Source: Candidatus Segatella mututuai
Lineage (GTDB): Bacteria > Bacteroidota > Bacteroidia > Bacteroidales > Bacteroidaceae
DNA length: 6,273 nucleotides
Direction of reading: 5' to 3'
NCBI GenBank assembly: GCA_002439605.1
Contig: DJOI01000057.1
Coordinates: 1-6,273 of the forward strand
Of this stretch, positions 6,247-6,273 are shown in pieces. The notes beneath the pieces were generated by a model. That model was not told the DNA's origin. It made no database searches and saw nothing but the letters and a program-made list of their open reading frames with translations. The translations under genes were made by a program, and so were the position numbers. How positions within the stretch are numbered: position 1 is the stretch's first letter; every line of letters begins with the position of its first letter.

Positions 6247-6273
6247 TTCTTCACTCTTCGTTTTTCACTCTTC
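6247..6273 (-). repeat. Tandem GAAGAGTGAA units upstream of ispH
   Basis: Two identical ten-base units, GAAGAGTGAA on the minus strand (6273-6264 and 6259-6250), are spaced 14 bases apart. The array may continue beyond the window. The inner unit extends to GAAGAGTGAAGAA, which nearly matches the element at 1391-1403. The A/T-rich stretch between this repeat and the ispH start (6192-6246) holds no clear promoter. Confidence 0.5.

Overview
The window looks like chromosomal DNA from a Bacteroidales bacterium, most likely Prevotella or a close relative. The evidence is a TonB with the Bacteroidetes-type N-terminus, a type IX secretion protein (PorQ), promoters of the Bacteroidetes TTTG / TAnnTTTG type, and starts with little or no Shine-Dalgarno sequence. 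The assignment rests on gene content and motifs only; no database search was possible.

The layout has four parts. (1) Positions 1-551, minus strand: a stretch with no intact gene. It reads as a frame-broken remnant of a Lys/Glu-rich helical protein I do not recognise. (2) Positions 566-3171, minus strand: a compact run, in transcription order tonB (2440-3171, TTG start), a short-chain polyprenyl diphosphate synthase (1409-2383) and a TatD-family metal-dependent hydrolase (566-1375). The gaps are 56 and 33 bases. (3) Positions 3172-3398: a divergent intergenic region with one promoter facing each way. (4) Positions 3399-5096, plus strand: porQ and cmk, 60 bases apart, followed by a 222-base convergent interval with several stem-loops, and then ispH (5319-6191, minus strand, GTG start).

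The genes join cell-envelope and core metabolic functions. TonB powers outer-membrane import and PorQ belongs to the attachment step of type IX secretion. IspH makes IPP and DMAPP, the substrates that the polyprenyl synthase condenses. Cmk recycles CMP, for example that released in phospholipid synthesis. TatD is a nuclease-like housekeeping hydrolase.

All six intact genes belong to known families, and I found no convincing undescribed system. The points most worth a second look are the broken gene at 1-551, the paired divergent promoters, the reversed ispH with its stem-loop-rich spacer, a GAAGAGYGAAGAA element shared by two gene leaders, and the two non-ATG starts that upstream stops appear to force.
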